Under the pieces are notes generated by a model. It was not told the DNA's origin. It searched no databases and saw only the letters and a program-made list of their open reading frames with translations. DNA of 10,097 nt, from NCBI RefSeq assembly GCF_002014825.1, contig NZ_MUYU01000021.1, positions 1 through 10,097 on the forward strand, given 5' to 3'. Within the stretch, counting starts at the first letter, position 1, and each line of letters starts with the position of its first letter. The translations under genes and the position numbers were made by a program. Positions 5,957 to 10,097 of the stretch are shown one piece after another. The DNA is from Moraxella pluranimalium. Lineage in GTDB: Bacteria; Pseudomonadota; Gammaproteobacteria; Pseudomonadales; Moraxellaceae.

Positions 5957-6841
5957 TCAATGCGCTGATTTTGCCTTGATAGACCCCAAATAAATCGCCA
6001 ACATCGTCAAAAACGCACCACTCCACTGTAGCCCGCTGATGGCTTTATCCAGCCAAAAATAATCCAGCACCAGCGCTGCCACAGGCTCAGACAGTAGCAG
6101 CAGTCCTGTCAAAGCAAGGCTTAGCTTGGGAATATTATACGCAATCAAGCCCCACGCCAAGCACTGCATCACCGTGCCATACACCACAATACCGCCCACA
6201 TCTGCCCACGAAGTCGGCACAATACGCCCCGTATCAACAAGCCACATCACAGGCGCCACCGCCAACGCACCACCGGCACCGACGAGCGCCATCAAGGGCA
6301 AAATCGCCACCGTCTGATACTGATACGTCTGGCGTATCCAAGTCATCGAAATGGCAAGGCACGCCCCCGAGACGATGCCCGAGACAAAGCCCCAACCTGC
6401 TTGGATATTGTGTGCAAACTCAGGGCTTGCTATCAATCCCACACCGATGATGGCAAGCACTAGGCTGATAAGCTGAAATTTGGTTTGTTTTTCTTGATAA
6501 AACACAAAGCCGATGAATGCCAAAAAGAAAATCTGCAATGAGTTTAGTAGTGTCGAAATCCCCGGCCCGACCGCATGGATACTCTCATGCCACAGTGCCA
6601 AATCCGCCCCAAGCGCCGCCCCTGACAGCAGGGCAAATAGCACGGCTTTTGGGTGCGTGGGAAAGGCTTGATGAAAGCACTTGGCAAGCACCAAAAACAC
6701 CACCGATGAAATCAACAGCCGCCAAAATGCCATCGCATACGAGCCGACAGACACATGCGCCACAATCAGACTGCCCATGCCAAAAATCACACAACCGACC
6801 ACAAGCCCAAGCATGGCAACGCTTTGATTGGATGTTTTCAT
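5957..6841 (-). CDS. EamA/DMT family permease
   Basis: A 294-residue inner-membrane protein with about ten hydrophobic helices arranged as two EamA repeats (roughly residues 9-135 and 148-285). Typical features are the opening helix MLGLVVGCVIFGMGSLIVAH, AFWRLLISSVVFLVLA in the first repeat, STLLNSLQIFFLAFIGFVFYQEK at the end of the first repeat, and LTGLLLLSEPVAALVLDYFWLDKAISGLQWSGAFLTMLAIYLGS at the end of the second. Such proteins move metabolites or drugs across the membrane; the substrate cannot be told. It belongs to a different branch from the RarD-like protein in this window. It follows ligA on the same strand after 51 bases with no terminator between them, so co-transcription is likely. 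The ribosome site (GAG just before ATG) is weak. Confidence 0.9.
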   Translation of the reverse strand: MKTSNQSVAMLGLVVGCVIFGMGSLIVAHVSVGSYAMAFWRLLISSVVFLVLAKCFHQAFPTHPKAVLFALLSGAALGADLALWHESIHAVGPGISTLLNSLQIFFLAFIGFVFYQEKQTKFQLISLVLAIIGVGLIASPEFAHNIQAGWGFVSGIVSGACLAISMTWIRQTYQYQTVAILPLMALVGAGGALAVAPVMWLVDTGRIVPTSWADVGGIVVYGTVMQCLAWGLIAYNIPKLSLALTGLLLLSEPVAALVLDYFWLDKAISGLQWSGAFLTMLAIYLGSIKAKSAH

Positions 6842-6892
6842 CTCAACTCTTTGTATTGTTTAATAATTTTTAGTGTTTATCATACTAGCACA

Positions 6893-8971
<2,079 letters not shown>

Positions 8972-8983
8972 TCATATTGAGTC

Positions 8984-9011
8984 AAAAAACCGCTCAACAA
9001 AAGAGCGGTTT
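8984..9011 (-). terminator. Intrinsic terminator between zipA and ligA
   Basis: AAACCGCTC (8987-8995) and GAGCGGTTT (9003-9011) form a perfect 9-bp stem around a 7-base loop. On the minus strand it is followed by a run of T (TTTTTTG from the end of the stem). It lies about 20 bases after the zipA stop and about 35 bases before the ligA start, so ligA would need its own promoter or read-through. A TATGAT at 8971-8976 (minus) is a possible -10 for ligA, without a good -35. Confidence 0.8.
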
Positions 9012-9031
9012 GGAACTTTATAGCAGGATTA

Positions 9032-9886
9032 TTAATGCGTTGAGAGAATACCACGCAAACGGGCAAATGCTTCATCATCCATCAGCGTGCGATTTTCGTC
9101 AGTGAGCACCGCGTTGAGCTCACGAGCCAACATATTGGCTGTTGATACCATGCTGTCATAGCCACGCAACAGCTGATTGTGCGGGAATACCAAGAATAGA
9201 ATCAGACCAGTGAAATGATCATCCGCCAACGTATTCAAATCAAATGCCACTGGGCCATTGCTGTCTTCTGCCATCATGCTAAACCAACGCTCGCCACGAC
9301 CATCTTCCATCTCATGACGGTGGAACATATTCATCGTACCATGACGCAAGCCATAATTACGGCTGATTTCTAGCACTTTGCGACCCGAAATCCCTGCACC
9401 AAACTGTGGGGTAATCACAATGGTTACCATACCGTCATAATGACCTAGCGGATTATTGGCTTCGTTATAGGCTTGTTGTTCGTCCAAATGACGCTCAAGC
9501 ACTTCTGATGGCTCATGAAAACCATTATCCACCTGATCCATCTGCACCTGTTTTTCGCTCGGTGCATTGGCAACAACTTGGGCAGTTGGCGTCGATGATG
9601 GTTGTGCAGTTTGTTCAGCAGGTGCAACAGGTGCTGTATTGAGCGTATCAATCGGAGTAGCTTGCATGGCTTCGGCCATATTTGACAGCGCATCTTGGGT
9701 ATCAGGCGCATCATCTTGGCTCTCAAATTCACGCTCATCACGGGGGATGATTGGCAGGCCATGCTTGGTATTTGGCTGACCATTTTCAAGTGTGTCATTT
9801 TTTAGGCGTAAGCCACGAACGAACACATAAATGCCCAACAGCACGACGGCAACAGCCAATAGCATCCAAAACCATGATCCTTGCAT
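9032..9886 (-). CDS. zipA: Cell division protein ZipA
   Basis: ZipA tethers FtsZ to the inner membrane and helps assemble the division ring in gammaproteobacteria. From ATG 9886 it has 284 residues (E. coli 328). The N-terminus is a single membrane anchor with almost no residues before it (about 4-24, WFWMLLAVAVVLLGIYVFVRG). A variable Pro/Gln/Ala/Thr-rich linker follows (about 30-120). The C-terminal FtsZ-binding domain (about 140-284) contains MVTIVITPQFGAGISGRKVLEIS, YGLRHGTMNMFHRHE, and the LFLVFPHN segment. A GTG six bases further upstream is in frame, but it overlaps the GGGG-type ribosome site, so ATG 9886 is preferred. ligA follows after a terminator. A probable insertion sequence ends about 140 bases upstream, so its own promoter must lie within 9887-10028 or expression depends on read-through. 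Confidence 0.95.
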   Translation of the reverse strand: MQGSWFWMLLAVAVVLLGIYVFVRGLRLKNDTLENGQPNTKHGLPIIPRDEREFESQDDAPDTQDALSNMAEAMQATPIDTLNTAPVAPAEQTAQPSSTPTAQVVANAPSEKQVQMDQVDNGFHEPSEVLERHLDEQQAYNEANNPLGHYDGMVTIVITPQFGAGISGRKVLEISRNYGLRHGTMNMFHRHEMEDGRGERWFSMMAEDSNGPVAFDLNTLADDHFTGLILFLVFPHNQLLRGYDSMVSTANMLARELNAVLTDENRTLMDDEAFARLRGILSTH

Positions 9887-10028
9887 ACCCACCCCAATAT
9901 TGAAAAATTTTGATAGAAAAAAGATGGCTATAGTCTATCACGACTTGCCATTTTCGTCATCCATCGTGCACGGATGTTTTGAAAATTGTTACAAATTTTT
10001 GACAAGCATAAAAAAAATCGCCCCAAAA

Positions 10029-10097
10029 TGAACCGACCCCCAATTCTTAGACACTAAGATTAACGGTCAAGGTTTCATCAAGGACTGAGTTCTGTAT
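10029..10097 (-). mobile_element. Right end of an insertion sequence, probably IS3 family (partial)
   Basis: From 10029 the plus strand begins TGAACCGACCCCCAATTC and continues TTAGACAC, which looks like an IS3-family (IS150-type) terminal inverted repeat, starting with TGA. On the minus strand one frame stays open from the window edge and ends IQNSVLDETLTVNLSV then TAA (10047-10049), with the stop inside the terminal repeat. That is how the transposase OrfB of such elements usually ends. The element is transcribed toward zipA and continues beyond the window, so its length, other end and target duplication cannot be seen. The family call rests on the look of the end only. Confidence 0.55.

Noticed and set aside
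8987..9011. GAGCGGTTT inverted pair as a DNA uptake sequence like those of Pasteurellaceae
   Set aside because: It resembles the uptake core only partly, occurs once as a hairpin with a T-run, and is fully explained as a terminator.
9887..9892. GTG start of zipA
   Set aside because: The GTG overlaps the GGGG-type ribosome site that serves the ATG at 9886.

Overview
This window looks like ordinary chromosome from a gammaproteobacterium, most likely Moraxellaceae (Moraxella or a near relative such as Psychrobacter). That placement is an inference from protein style, moderate base composition with AT-rich gaps, and the pairings coaD-ferredoxin and zipA-ligA; it was not tested by a database search. 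Most genes are housekeeping, and I see no defence island, CRISPR array, prophage or secretion system.

Layout, left to right. Positions 1-750 are an RNA block on the minus strand: a strong promoter firing out of the left edge, an elongator-type tRNA-Met(CAT), and the RNase P RNA gene rnpB with an enlarged P3 arm. Next come a bacterial-type 2[4Fe-4S] ferredoxin and coaD (coenzyme A synthesis), 2 bases apart on the minus strand. A terminator separates them from an nfsA-type nitroreductase (minus), whose last ~23 residues are out of frame because of a 7-bp tandem duplication. Divergent from it is smpB (trans-translation), followed by a VOC/glyoxalase-fold gene, both plus. A bidirectional terminator then precedes a RarD-type EamA transporter (minus), which diverges from an Lrp/AsnC regulator. 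The gap between these two holds an inverted repeat overlapping both predicted promoters. The regulator is followed 11 bases later by an unrecognised lipoprotein gene.

The right part is a minus-strand run: zipA (division), a terminator, ligA (NAD-dependent DNA ligase), and a second EamA/DMT transporter ending at a hairpin terminator. The last ~69 bases are probably the right end of an insertion sequence, with the C-terminus of a transposase pointing toward zipA.

Most interesting points: the slippage-type duplication that frameshifts nfsA, the Lrp/rarD divergent control region, the expanded RNase P P3 arm, and an apparent half-terminator abutting the insertion sequence. Gaps over 100 bases without a gene (159-326, 1497-1648, 2439-2657, 4629-4779, 9887-10028) hold only the promoters, terminators and short repeats listed.
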